Of a stretch of DNA of 64,000 bases, positions 44,016 to 52,978 are shown piece by piece. A model generated the notes under the pieces. It saw only the letters and a list, made by a program, of their open reading frames with translations, did not search any database and was not told the origin of the DNA. Within the stretch, counting starts at the first letter, position 1. Each line of letters starts with the position of its first letter. Source of the DNA: CAIWHR01 sp963823215. Its GTDB lineage: Bacteria; Pseudomonadota; Gammaproteobacteria; Burkholderiales; Casimicrobiaceae. The stretch covers positions 405,376 to 469,375 of the forward strand of contig CAWGKT010000001.1 in assembly GCA_963823215.1 (NCBI GenBank), read 5' to 3'. A program made the translations under genes and the position numbers.

Positions 44016-45097
44016 CGTGCCTGCGTCATCGCGCGCGTCCTCGGGTCCAGCACGTTGTACAGCAGGTCCGAGATGAGGTTGAGGCCGATGAAGATCGAGC
44101 CGACGATGATCGTGGCCCCGAGCACGGCGTTCATGTCGGCGTTCTGCAGCGAATTGGTCAGGTACAGGCCAAGTCCCGGCCACGAGAAGACCGTCTCGGT
44201 GAGCACCGAGCCCTCCAGCAGCCCGGCATAGGACAGCGCGATCACGGTGACGAGCGGCACCATGGCGTTGCGCAGCGCATGGCGCCAGATGATCCGCGTC
44301 TCGGATAGTCCCTTGGCGCGGGCCGCGACCACGTATTCCTGCGCGAGCTCGTTCAGCATGAACGATCGGGTCATGCGGCTGATGTAGGCGAGCGAGAAAT
44401 AGCCGAGCAGGGAAGCCGGCAGGATGAGGTGCGACAGCGCGTTGCCGAACGCCCCCCATTCGCCGGCGCGCGCGGTATCGAGCAGCAGCAGCCCGGTCAC
44501 GGGCACGAGCGTGTATTCGTAGACGACGTCGATGCGGCCCGGCCCGCCGACCCAGCCCAGGCGGGCGTAGAACACGACGAGGGCCATGAGACCGAGCCAG
44601 AAGATCGGGACCGAATAGCCGATCAAGCCCATCACGCGGACGATCTGGTCGACCACCCCGCCGCGCCGCACGGCCGCCCAGACGCCGAGCGGCACGCCGA
44701 TCCCGGCGCCGATGATGATGCCCAGCGTGGCGAGCTCGAAGGTCGCCGGAAACGTGCGCCGGATGTCCTGCATCACCGGATTCGACGTCAGGACGGAGGT
44801 GCCGAAATCGCCGTGCAGGACCTTGCTGACGTAGATGTAGAACTGCTCCCACAGCGGCTTGTTGAGGCCGAGCTCCTCGCGCACGCGGGCGATGACATGC
44901 TCGGGCGCGCGGTCGCCGACGATGGCGAGCACGGGGTCGATCGGAATCACCCGGCCGATGAAGAACGTCACGGCCAGGAGTCCCAGATACGTCAGCAGGA
45001 TGACGAGGAGGAACCGCCCGACAAGGTTCGACGCCCGGAGCAGGCGGGCATCACCGCGCTCGCCTGCCGATGCCGGCCCGGGATCCAGTGCGTCCAA
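44012..45097 (-). CDS. Dipeptide ABC permease DppB-like
   Basis: 361-residue permease with about six to seven membrane segments. GDFGTSVLTSNPV, GYSVPIFWLGLMALVVF, and the coupling loop YVVAARAKGLSETRIIWRHALRN match DppB. It starts 18 bases after the binding protein gene. Confidence 0.92.
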   Translation of the reverse strand: MDALDPGPASAGERGDARLLRASNLVGRFLLVILLTYLGLLAVTFFIGRVIPIDPVLAIVGDRAPEHVIARVREELGLNKPLWEQFYIYVSKVLHGDFGTSVLTSNPVMQDIRRTFPATFELATLGIIIGAGIGVPLGVWAAVRRGGVVDQIVRVMGLIGYSVPIFWLGLMALVVFYARLGWVGGPGRIDVVYEYTLVPVTGLLLLDTARAGEWGAFGNALSHLILPASLLGYFSLAYISRMTRSFMLNELAQEYVVAARAKGLSETRIIWRHALRNAMVPLVTVIALSYAGLLEGSVLTETVFSWPGLGLYLTNSLQNADMNAVLGATIIVGSIFIGLNLISDLLYNVLDPRTRAMTQAR

Positions 45098-45115
45098 TCC
45101 GGGACTACCGCACGA

Positions 45116-46732
45116 TTACCGCTTCGACACCCTGAACATGTAGGTGGTGTCCGACGTCGGTCCGAGCTTCAGGCCTTCGACGTCGCTGCGAAACGCCGCC
45201 ACCTCCGTCAGCTGGAAGAGCATCACGAACGGGCTGTTCTTGCGGAAGTCGGCCTGCATCTCCTCGTACATCACCTTGCGCTTGGCCGGGTCGCGCTCGA
45301 GCACGGCGGCATCGGCTTTCTTCGTCAGTTCCGGGATGGCCCACGAATTGCGCCACGCGAGCGGCTTCGACTTGGCATCGTCGGAGTTGTCGGGGTTGCG
45401 CGCGAAAGTGTCGGCGTTGGTGTGCGGGTCCCAATAGTCGGCGCCCCATTGCCCGATGTAGATGTCGTGCGTGCGGGCACGGTACTTCGTCAGCGTCTGC
45501 TTGCCGTCGCCGGGCAGGATCTCGACGTCGATTCCCGCGCGCTTGGCCGTCTGCTGGAAGGCCTCGGTGATTCCCTGCACGGGCTGCACGGTGCGCATGT
45601 CGATGGTGACCTTGAAGCCGTTGGGCACTCCCGCTTTCGCCAGCAGCGCCTTGGCCTTGTCGACGTCGAGCTTGTAGGGATTCTCGGTGCTGGCGCCCAG
45701 CAGTCCGATGGGCAGGAAGTTCTGGTGCACGACGCCGATGTTCTTGATCAGCGTGTCGCCGATCGCCGCATAGTCGACCAGCCACTTCATCGCCTCGCGG
45801 ACCTCGGGCTTGGCGAGCGTCGGGTTCTTCTGGTTCAGGCTGAAGTAGTAGACGGTGCCTTTGGGCGTGGCCGTGGTCTTGATGTCCTTGTTGGAGGCCA
45901 GCGCAGCGAGATCCTGCGGCAAGAGGTTGCGCGCGATGTCGGCGTCACCCTTTTCCAGCAGCAGACGCTGCGTCGCGGCTTCCTTCACGTGCCGATAGAT
46001 GACGCGCGCGAGCTTGGACTTTTCGCCGTAGTAGCTGTCGTTGCGCTCGAGCGCCACGATTTCGTTGGCGCGCCACTCGCGCAGCTTGAGTGGTCCGGAG
46101 CCCGCGTAATTGGTCTTCAGCCAGCCATAACCGAAGTCGCTGTTCTGCTCCTTGGACATGACCAGTTTCTTGTCGACGATGGCGGCCACGTTGGCGGTCA
46201 GGCAGTTCAGCACGAAGGTCGGCGCATACGACTTGTCCGTCTCGATCGTCAGCGTCAACGGGCCCGTCTGCTTGATCCGGTCCTTCACGTTGTCCTTGTT
46301 GAACCCGAACTGGGTCAGGATGAACGCCGGCGTCTTGTCGAGCAGGACCGCGCGCTGCAGCGAGTAGACGACGTCCTCGGCGGTCAGGGCGTTGCCGGAC
46401 GCGAACTTCAATCCCGGCTTGAGCTCGAAACTGAAGGTCTTGCCGTCGGGCGAGACGGTCCAGGCCTTGGCGATGTCGCCATAGAGCTTGGACGGGTCGC
46501 TGACGTCGAACCGGACGAGGCGATCGTAGGTATTGCCCATGATCTCGCCCGCGGAGATTTCGAACGATTCGGCCGGGTCCATCGTGATGATGTCGTCGAT
46601 GGCCCACACGACCACCAGCGTGTCCCTGGGCGTGGCGGCCACTGCCGGCATGGCGCCGGCGATCGCGAACAGTACGGCAACGGCGGCGGCGCCGAGCCGG
46701 CCGCGCGTAAGCGGAAACAGGAAGTGCTTCAT
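45116..46732 (-). CDS. Peptide-binding protein DppA-like (SBP family 5)
   Basis: 538-residue extracytoplasmic solute-binding protein. A signal peptide ends at about residue 32 (AMPAVAA), and the mature protein holds ITMDPAESFEISAGEIMGNTYDRLVRFD, GKTFSFELKPGLKFASGNALTAEDVVYSLQR and the QWGADYWDPHTNADTFARNP block typical of family 5 binding proteins. Heads the importer. Start at 46732 taken; 46744 adds four residues. Confidence 0.92.
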   Translation of the reverse strand: MKHFLFPLTRGRLGAAAVAVLFAIAGAMPAVAATPRDTLVVVWAIDDIITMDPAESFEISAGEIMGNTYDRLVRFDVSDPSKLYGDIAKAWTVSPDGKTFSFELKPGLKFASGNALTAEDVVYSLQRAVLLDKTPAFILTQFGFNKDNVKDRIKQTGPLTLTIETDKSYAPTFVLNCLTANVAAIVDKKLVMSKEQNSDFGYGWLKTNYAGSGPLKLREWRANEIVALERNDSYYGEKSKLARVIYRHVKEAATQRLLLEKGDADIARNLLPQDLAALASNKDIKTTATPKGTVYYFSLNQKNPTLAKPEVREAMKWLVDYAAIGDTLIKNIGVVHQNFLPIGLLGASTENPYKLDVDKAKALLAKAGVPNGFKVTIDMRTVQPVQGITEAFQQTAKRAGIDVEILPGDGKQTLTKYRARTHDIYIGQWGADYWDPHTNADTFARNPDNSDDAKSKPLAWRNSWAIPELTKKADAAVLERDPAKRKVMYEEMQADFRKNSPFVMLFQLTEVAAFRSDVEGLKLGPTSDTTYMFRVSKR

Positions 46733-46938
46733 CGGGAGTTCCATTCGGTTTGGGTCGGTGGGGGGCCGCCGCGCGTGCGGCGACGACCGGGTAACTCGAT
46801 CAGTGTATACCCGTCCGGATTCCGGCATCAATACGTGTCCGCCGGGAGGCGACGTTGACCCTGGCAGGAGGAATCGTCAACATGACAGCCGTGCAGCATT
46901 CATCTTGGCGCCAAGCCGAGCCAGAGAGAGGAAGGGAA

Positions 46939-47562
46939 ATGAAGCTTCTGACCGCACCGGCATCTCCGTTTGGACGCAAGGTCAAGATCGTCGCGATCGA
47001 GAAGGGCGTGCTCGACCGCATGGAGATCGTTCCGGTAACCACCACTCCGGCGGCACCGAACGCGGGCCTCGCCCGCGACAACCCGCTCGCCAAGATCCCC
47101 ACGCTGGTGCAGGACGACGGCCGTTCGCTCTACGACTCCTTCGTGATCTGCGATTACCTCGACACGCTGCACGCGCACGAGAAGGCGATCCCCGCGTCAG
47201 GCGCCCGGCGCTGGGAAGTCCTGACGGTTCACGCCCTGGGGAACGGCATGGCCGATGCGGCCATTCTCTGCCGGTATGAAAGCGTGCTCCGCCCGGAGGC
47301 GCTGCGCTGGCCCGACTGGCTGCAGGGGCAGATGAAGAAGGTCACCGGAGGGCTCGACTGGCTCGAAGCCAATGCGGCGAGCGTCGGACGCGCCGGGGCG
47401 GACGAGGTCGATCTGGGCCAGATTGCCGTTGCCTGCGCGCTGGGCTACCTCGACTTCCGGTTCGCCGACATGGACTGGCGGACCGCGCGCCCGCGACTTT
47501 CCGGCTGGTTCAAGGAGTTTTCGCTGCGCGCGTCGATGCAGCGGACAATGCCCTCGGCCTGA
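46939..47562 (+). CDS. Glutathione S-transferase family protein
   Basis: 207-residue GST with an N-terminal thioredoxin-fold domain (MKLLTAPASPFGRKVKIVAIEKG, Ser or Cys-like catalytic SPFGRKV at about 9-15, then NPLAKIPTLVQDDG and a YDSFVICDYLD dimer motif) and a helical C-terminal domain. ATG 46939 with GAGAGGAAGGG upstream is preferred over the start at 46855. Substrate unknown. Confidence 0.9.
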   Translation: MKLLTAPASPFGRKVKIVAIEKGVLDRMEIVPVTTTPAAPNAGLARDNPLAKIPTLVQDDGRSLYDSFVICDYLDTLHAHEKAIPASGARRWEVLTVHALGNGMADAAILCRYESVLRPEALRWPDWLQGQMKKVTGGLDWLEANAASVGRAGADEVDLGQIAVACALGYLDFRFADMDWRTARPRLSGWFKEFSLRASMQRTMPSA

Positions 47563-47612
47563 CCGCCGGCCGGTTACTGCGAACGATTGGTGGCGATCGC
47601 AATCGAAGCGTG

Positions 47613-48389
47613 ATGCCAATGATGCAAGCGAAAACCCTGCGGCGCATGTTCCTCGGCGCGATCCTGCTGGTCGCCCTGTTGCTGTCGGTGCCGATGCTGA
47701 CCCTCGCCTTCGGTCGCGTGCCGGCCACCGGCAACTGGCGCACGGCGAGCCATCGCGCCACCGGCCTTGCACCCGACCCCGCGCTGCATCGCGACGCTGT
47801 GGTTCAGGTCTACGCCGCCCGCACCTTCGGCTGGCGCGGTGCGTTCGCCGTGCACACGTGGCTCGCCGCGAAGCCGGCGAACGCGGATCGGTACACGCGC
47901 TACGAGGTCATCGGCTGGTACGCGCGCTCGGGTCATTCGACGGTCTCGGTGACGCAGCCGCTAGCGCCCGACGCCGAGTGGTTCAGCGCGGCGCCCCGTC
48001 TCGTGCGCGACCTGCGCGGCGCCGCTGCCGAAGCGGTCATCTACAAGCTGGCCGCGGCGGTGGCCTCCTATCCGCACGCCGACACCTACCGGGCGTGGCC
48101 GGGCCCGAACAGCAATACCTTCCTCGCCCACGTTGGCCGCGCGATTCCGGAACTGCGCCTCACGCTGCCGTCGACGGCGATCGGCAAGGACTATCTCCCG
48201 GACGGCCAGATTTTCGCGCGCACTCCCAGCGGCACCGGATACCAGGCGTCCCTCGCCGGTATCCTGGGGCTTGCCGCGGGCGGGGACGAAGGTTTCGAGC
48301 TCAACGTGCTCGGGCTCGTGACCGGCATCGATTTTGTCCGTCCCGCGCTCAAGGTACCCGGCATCGGCCGCTTCCCGGCCAGCGGTTGA
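47613..48389 (+). CDS. DUF3750 envelope protein
   Basis: About 258 residues with an N-terminal membrane anchor or uncleaved signal (residues 10-33), followed by the DUF3750 pattern: GLAPDPALHRDAVVQVYAARTFGWRGAFAVHTW near the start and YPHADTYRAWPGPNSNTFLAHV in the second half. No catalytic function is known for the family. Several clustered starts (GTG 47610, ATG 47613, 47619, 47622) exist; 47613 is chosen arbitrarily. Confidence 0.8.
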   Translation: MPMMQAKTLRRMFLGAILLVALLLSVPMLTLAFGRVPATGNWRTASHRATGLAPDPALHRDAVVQVYAARTFGWRGAFAVHTWLAAKPANADRYTRYEVIGWYARSGHSTVSVTQPLAPDAEWFSAAPRLVRDLRGAAAEAVIYKLAAAVASYPHADTYRAWPGPNSNTFLAHVGRAIPELRLTLPSTAIGKDYLPDGQIFARTPSGTGYQASLAGILGLAAGGDEGFELNVLGLVTGIDFVRPALKVPGIGRFPASG

Positions 48390-48405
48390 CTGTCCGGGTC
48401 GTTGG

Positions 48406-49329
48406 CTAACGCTTCTCGGCCTGCAGCGCCTTCTTCGCGACCGCAAGCTCGGCGAGCTGCTCGGGGCCGACCTGCGGGTAGTGCAGACCGAGCGACGCGA
48501 GCGCGTCGACGATCGCTGACGCCACGACGATGCGCGTGAACCACTTGTTGTCGGCCGGCACGACGTACCACGGGGACTGCGGCGTCGATGTTTCGCGGAT
48601 CATCGTCTGGTACGCGGCCATGTACGTGTCCCAGTGCCCGCGCTCCCTGACGTCGGCTGCCGAGAACTTCCAGTTCTTCTCCGGCTGGTCGATGCGCTCG
48701 AGGAAGCGCTTCTTCTGCTCGGCGCGCGAGACGTGGAGGAAGAATTTGCGGATCAGCACGCCGTTGCGCGACAGATAGCGCTCGAACGCGCGGATGTCCT
48801 GGTACCGGTTGTCCCAAAGGTCCTTGCCGGTGTGTTGCGGCGGGAGCTTCTGCCCGGCCAGGAACTCCGGGTGCGCCTTCACGACCAGCACTTCCTCGTA
48901 GTAGCTGCGGTTGAAGATGCCGATGCGCCCGCGCTCGGGCAGGCTCTTCATGCAGCGCCACAGGTAGTCGTGGTCGAGCTCCTCCGTCGTCGGCGCCTTG
49001 AACGAGAAGACCTGGCAGCCTTGCGGGTTGACGCCGGACATCACGTGCTTGATCGCGCCATCCTTCCCGGCCGCGTCCATCGCCTGGAAGATGAGCAGTA
49101 CCGCCCACCGATCCTGCGCATAGAGCATGTCCTGCAGGTCGGAGAGCGCGTTGCGTCCGATCGCGAGCGCTTCCTGCGCGCGCGGCTTGTCCTCCGCGCC
49201 CAGGTGGGCCGTGTCGCCGGGGTCGATGTCCTTCAGCCGGAAGCCGCGGCCGCGATCGATGCGATAGGGGCGCGAGAACTTCCGCGCCACCTTGACGATG
49301 GACTCGAGGTCCGGAGTGTCGTTCGCCAT
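48406..49329 (-). CDS. Polyphosphate kinase 2 family enzyme
   Basis: 307-residue PPK2-type polyphosphate:nucleotide phosphotransferase. Walker A FQAMDAAGKDGAIKH at about 101-115, conserved SFKAPTTEELDHDYLWR, Walker B GIFNRSYYEEVL, the lid-region RFLERIDQPEKNWKFS and DNKWFTRIVVA at the C-terminus. One PPK2 domain, so it would use polyP to phosphorylate NDPs or NMPs; which is not decidable here. Confidence 0.93.
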   Translation of the reverse strand: MANDTPDLESIVKVARKFSRPYRIDRGRGFRLKDIDPGDTAHLGAEDKPRAQEALAIGRNALSDLQDMLYAQDRWAVLLIFQAMDAAGKDGAIKHVMSGVNPQGCQVFSFKAPTTEELDHDYLWRCMKSLPERGRIGIFNRSYYEEVLVVKAHPEFLAGQKLPPQHTGKDLWDNRYQDIRAFERYLSRNGVLIRKFFLHVSRAEQKKRFLERIDQPEKNWKFSAADVRERGHWDTYMAAYQTMIRETSTPQSPWYVVPADNKWFTRIVVASAIVDALASLGLHYPQVGPEQLAELAVAKKALQAEKR

Positions 49330-49469
49330 CTCGTGCCCCCCAGGCAGAAAAATCCAATGTAGCAGAACCGGCCGGGCAGCGACTCAGCGGGTCAATGCGG
49401 CGTCGCCGACGAACGGATCGTTCCGCCGTGCCTCCCCGAACGTGGGTGTGACGGGAATGACGGCGAGCG

Positions 49470-50567
49470 TCACGACACCTTCACTGCTCCTCCGCCCGCG
49501 GTCTGCGCGAGCGCGCGCCGCTTCTGCACGTGCATGCCGATGGCCAATCCGGCGGACACGATGCACAGGACCCCCGCCACGGAGAATGCGGCCGCGTAGC
49601 TGCCAGTGGCCGCCTTGGCGGCGTTGCCGGCGAAGATGCCGACCACGCCCGCAATGCCATAGCTCGTGAACACCCAGCCGAAGTTGGCGCCTAGGTTCTT
49701 CGCGCCGAACAGATCCGCCGTGGCCGACGGAAACAGCGCGAAGTTGCCGCCGAAGTTGAAGCCGACGATCGCGGCCCCGACGGCCAGGGACACCTCCGTG
49801 TCGAGGCCGCCCAGGCTGAACATCATCATGGCCTGGAACAGGAACATCGCGACGAACGCCGTCGTGCGCCCCACCCGGTCCGAGACCATGCCCCACGCGA
49901 TCCGGCCGAGCGCGTTGAACACCGCCAGCCAGGAACCCCACCGTCCCCCACAGCATGAAGAGCCGGTCGATCTCGCCCAGCTGCCCGACGTAGCGCTGCC
50001 CCATCAGCACCGCGGCGATGACGCAGGAGGCCACGATGACGAGCGGCACGTCGCGCAGCATCACCTTCTGCTCGGGGTCGGCGTTGCGGGTGAGCGTGCG
50101 GAACAACGCCAGCAACAGCAGCGTCACGAGGCCCGCGAACGCGGCGTGCGCAAGGTAGAACACGATGAAGTGATTCATGTGTCCGGCGACGAGGAAGCCA
50201 CCACCCAAGAGGAGGCCGCCGATGGTGGCGGTGAACCGCGGGCCGTTGAGGTCCTGCACAAGCCCCGCGACCACCATGGTCCCCGCGTAGGAGAGAATGC
50301 AGATCGAAAACGCGTACTTCAGGTAGCCCTGCTGCTCGGATTCGCGGAGTTTCTTCGCGGCATCATCCACGACCACGGTCACCTCGCTCCGGTTCGTGAC
50401 ACCCGCTTCCAGCTTCTGGAAATCCGCTTCCGTGACGACCGGCGGAAAGACCTGCGCGTCAAGCGGCCGCCAGAAGATGCTGTAACCGTAAAGCGTGCCG
50501 AGGATAAGCGGGATGAGGATGGCGCCGACGAGGACTCGGGCACGGCGAGAACGGATCCCCTCGCCAT
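49470..50567 (-). pseudogene. OFA-type major facilitator transporter, frameshifted
   Basis: MFS transporter of the oxalate/formate antiporter type: ILIPLILGTLYGYSIFWRPL, SYAGTMVVAGLVQDLNGPR, ALGRIAWGMVSDRVGRTT and ALFPSATADLFGAKNLGANFGWVFTSYG. The frame breaks near 49925-49932, where CTGG is directly duplicated (4 bases gained). In addition, no ATG, GTG or TTG lies in frame before the first membrane segment; the plausible start ATG 50567 is one base out, next to a GGGG run. Two independent lesions argue for a pseudogene, though sequence error is not excluded. Confidence 0.8.
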
Positions 50568-50599
50568 CGGGTGGTCGCGGTTCTGGTAACCTTGTCCGG

Positions 50600-51319
50600 A
50601 TGGGAGCATCGATGTCCGGCGTGTGGGTTCGCGCGATCGTGGGCGTGCTGTTGCTGGCCGGTTGCGCGGGGATCGAGCGCGCGTCGCAGCCCGAGGTGCG
50701 ACCGGATGCCGCACCGGCGGGCGCGACCGTCTCCGTCGAGCCACCCGTCGCGCCGGCCCCGTCAGCGGCCGGACCGCCATCGGCGATCGTGCCGGAGCAG
50801 GCCGCCGTCGCGCCCGAGCCCATCGTCGCGCCCGAGCCCATCGTCACGCCCGAGCCCATCGTCACGCCGCCGACGCCACCTGCCGCCGGCACTGCTCCAG
50901 TCGCGGCCGGGCCCGACGTGTCGGCCCCCAGGGCGCCGGCAAGGGTTCCCGCAGCGCCGCCGCCCGCGGCACAACCGCCGAAGAAGGAGCCACCCGCTCC
51001 GACCCTCGCTAAGCCGGAGGCGCCGCCGCTGGATCTCAAGTCGCTCGAGACCCGGCTCAAGGAAACGAAGGCGATCGGCGTGTTCACCAAGCTTACGGTC
51101 AAGAATCAGGTCGACGATCTGCTGGAGCAGTTCCGGGCGTACTACCAGGGAAAGCTCAAGACCACGCTCACCGAGCTGCGGCGATCGTACGATCGGCTGG
51201 TCCTGAAAGTGCTCGCGTTGCTGCAGGACGCCGACCCGCCGCTCGCCAGCGCGATCGCGGCGTCGCGCGAGTCCATCTGGGCCATTCTTTCCAATCCCGC
51301 GAAATTCGCAGCGGTCTAG
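50600..51319 (+). CDS. Pro-rich lipoprotein of unknown function
   Basis: About 239 residues. A lipoprotein signal peptide with lipobox LLAGC (Cys near residue 23), a long Pro/Ala-rich linker (about 28-145) carrying three PEPIV(A/T) units, then a Lys-rich helical domain (LKSLETRLKETKAIGVFTKLTVKNQVDDLL...). The helical domain resembles small cell-envelope anchoring domains, but I do not recognise the family. ATG 50600 or ATG 50612. Confidence 0.72.
   Translation: MGASMSGVWVRAIVGVLLLAGCAGIERASQPEVRPDAAPAGATVSVEPPVAPAPSAAGPPSAIVPEQAAVAPEPIVAPEPIVTPEPIVTPPTPPAAGTAPVAAGPDVSAPRAPARVPAAPPPAAQPPKKEPPAPTLAKPEAPPLDLKSLETRLKETKAIGVFTKLTVKNQVDDLLEQFRAYYQGKLKTTLTELRRSYDRLVLKVLALLQDADPPLASAIAASRESIWAILSNPAKFAAV
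50813..50866 (+). repeat. Three tandem 18-base units inside the lipoprotein linker
   Basis: CCCGAGCCCATCGTC(G/A)CG repeated three times without interruption, encoding PEPIV(A/T). Such in-frame repeats vary in number between strains and would change the linker length. Confidence 0.9.
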
Positions 51320-51340
51320 CGGAAGTGACGGAGAACAACC

Positions 51341-51595
51341 GTGAACGATTGCATGAGAAGCTGGACGTTGATCGCCTTGCTGGCGGTGATCGGTGTGGTG
51401 CCCGCGCGCGCGGCGGATGACGTCGCGCTCCTCAAGGACCTGACGTCGGTGATCGCGCTGCTGGGCCTGCCCTGCGGGCAGGTGGTCAGCGCGACGCGAC
51501 TGAAGGACAACGATCACGTCGCGACCTGCAAGGACGGGAACCGCTATCGGGTGTTCGTCAACGCCGAGGGCCGGGTCGTCGCGCAGAAGCAGTGA
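51341..51595 (+). CDS. Small secreted hypothetical protein
   Basis: 84 residues. A signal peptide (LIALLAVIGVVPARAA, about 9-25) is followed by a short mature domain with two Cys (LPCGQV and ATCKDGNRYRV), probably a disulfide. GTG 51341 has GGAG 8 bases upstream; ATG 51353 is alternative. It follows the lipoprotein gene by 21 bases, perhaps as an operon. Function unknown. Confidence 0.72.
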   Translation: MNDCMRSWTLIALLAVIGVVPARAADDVALLKDLTSVIALLGLPCGQVVSATRLKDNDHVATCKDGNRYRVFVNAEGRVVAQKQ

Positions 51596-51640
51596 CGAAA
51601 CCCATCGGGAAAATCGTCGTCGCGTCGATCCCGCAACTTC

Positions 51641-51719
51641 AGTGCCCGCACGGCCGCCCGAAGGGCACTGACTGCCCCCGCGGGGGGCAGCGAACACAGT
51701 GAGCGTGGGGGCCGTTCAA
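51641..51719 (-). repeat. Post-stop repeat family A overlapping the CurA-like stop
   Basis: Near-identical to the units at 12676-12833. Its first bases (TTGAACGG) contain the TGA stop of the oxidoreductase gene, so the element defines the gene end. Same orientation as that gene. Confidence 0.9.
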
Positions 51720-52717
51720 ACAAGCCGGACGAGCTGCTTGCCGAAATTCTCGCCCCGCAGGAGGCCGATCAATCCCTTCGGCGCGTTGTCGATGCCGACC
51801 ATCACCGATTCGCGGTACTTGAGCTTGCCCGCCGCGAGATGTCCGGCGAGTCCCCGCAGCGCCTCGCCGTAGCGGTCCTTGCAGTCGAACACGATCATCC
51901 CCTGCATACGGATGCGGTTGACCAGCACCGACCGCAGCCGCGTGTAGGCGTAGGGGGCCGTGGCGTCGTACTCGGCGATCAGGCCGCAGATGATGATGCG
52001 CGAAAACCGGTTCATCAGGCCCAGCATCGTGTCGAGCACGACGCCGCCGACATTCTCGAAATGCACGTCGACGCCGTCCGGGCAGGCCTTGCGCAGGTCG
52101 GGGAAAAGCGCGTGGCGCTTGTGGTCGACGCAGGCATCGAAGCCGAGCTCCTGCACGACGTAATCGCATTTCGCCTTGCCGCCGGCGATGCCTACCGCAC
52201 GGCATCCGTGGATCTTCGCGAGTTGCCCGACCACGCTGCCGACAGCGCCTGACGCCGCCGACACGACGACTGTTTCACCCGGCTTCGGCGCACCGATATC
52301 GAACAGTCCGAACCACGCGGTCATCCCCGGCATGCCGAGGACGCCGAGGTGATACGATGCCGGCGCACGCGTGGCGTCGATCCTGTACACCTCCTCCGCC
52401 TTGGCGACACCGTAGAGCTGCCAGCCCGAAGACGCCAGCACCTTGTCGCCGACGGCGAAGCGTGAATCCCGCGACGCGACGATCTCACCCACCGTCTGTC
52501 CCACCATGACCTCGCCGAGCTGCACCGGCGGCACATAGGACTTCACGTCGTTCATCCGGCCGCGCATGTACGGATCGAGCGAGAGCCACTCGTTCTTCAC
52601 CAGCACCTCGCCGGCGCCCGGCTCACCGATCGGCGCATCCACGATGCGGAAATTGTCCTCGGTCACCGGACCCTGCGGGCGGCTCGCCAACAGCACCTGT
52701 CTGTTCATCGCGGTCAT
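51716..52717 (-). CDS. NADPH-dependent alkenal/curcumin-type reductase (MDR family)
   Basis: 333-residue zinc-independent medium-chain reductase of the CurA / leukotriene-B4 dehydrogenase type. GDKVLASSGWQLYGV, the nucleotide-binding AASGAVGSVVGQLAKIHGCRAVGIAGG (about 155-181) and a conserved C-terminal RYGEALRGLAGHLAAGKLKY. The start ATG 52717 is served by AAGGAACTGCA at the end of a family B repeat (52715-52776); ATG 52708 is alternative. Its stop comes from a family A repeat. Confidence 0.9.
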   Translation of the reverse strand: MTAMNRQVLLASRPQGPVTEDNFRIVDAPIGEPGAGEVLVKNEWLSLDPYMRGRMNDVKSYVPPVQLGEVMVGQTVGEIVASRDSRFAVGDKVLASSGWQLYGVAKAEEVYRIDATRAPASYHLGVLGMPGMTAWFGLFDIGAPKPGETVVVSAASGAVGSVVGQLAKIHGCRAVGIAGGKAKCDYVVQELGFDACVDHKRHALFPDLRKACPDGVDVHFENVGGVVLDTMLGLMNRFSRIIICGLIAEYDATAPYAYTRLRSVLVNRIRMQGMIVFDCKDRYGEALRGLAGHLAAGKLKYRESVMVGIDNAPKGLIGLLRGENFGKQLVRLV

Positions 52718-52776
52718 TGCAGTTCCTTCGCGGTTCGCGCTGCGGTATTCGCCCTTGGGGCGGCCCGGTATCTCAT
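52715..52776 (-). repeat. Repeat family B supplying the CurA-like ribosome-binding site
   Basis: Third copy of the family, reading GCATGAGATACCGGGCCGCC, then GGGCGAATACCGCAGCGCG, ending CGAAGGAACTGCAATG. The last AAGGA and ATG act as the ribosome-binding site and start of the reductase gene. Confidence 0.85.
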
Positions 52777-52978
52777 GCGTATCCTCTCCCGGCTGTCCCG
52801 CGAATAGGGTCCTACCGCGGATTCGGGACGGCTCGCGGTTGGCACTCCCGCCTTGTATCACGACCCGTCGGGCGACGCGACGCCCAGGCCGCCGGGGCGT
52901 CCGGCCAACGCTGTTCGATGGTACGCTTTGCGGGGGATCTTCCAGCAGCAGCCCCATTCCGGAACGGAGGCGCTACCG

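Noticed and set aside
44429..46858. 809-codon plus-strand frame opposite dppB/dppA
   Set aside because: Opposite two clear transporter genes; no recognisable domain.
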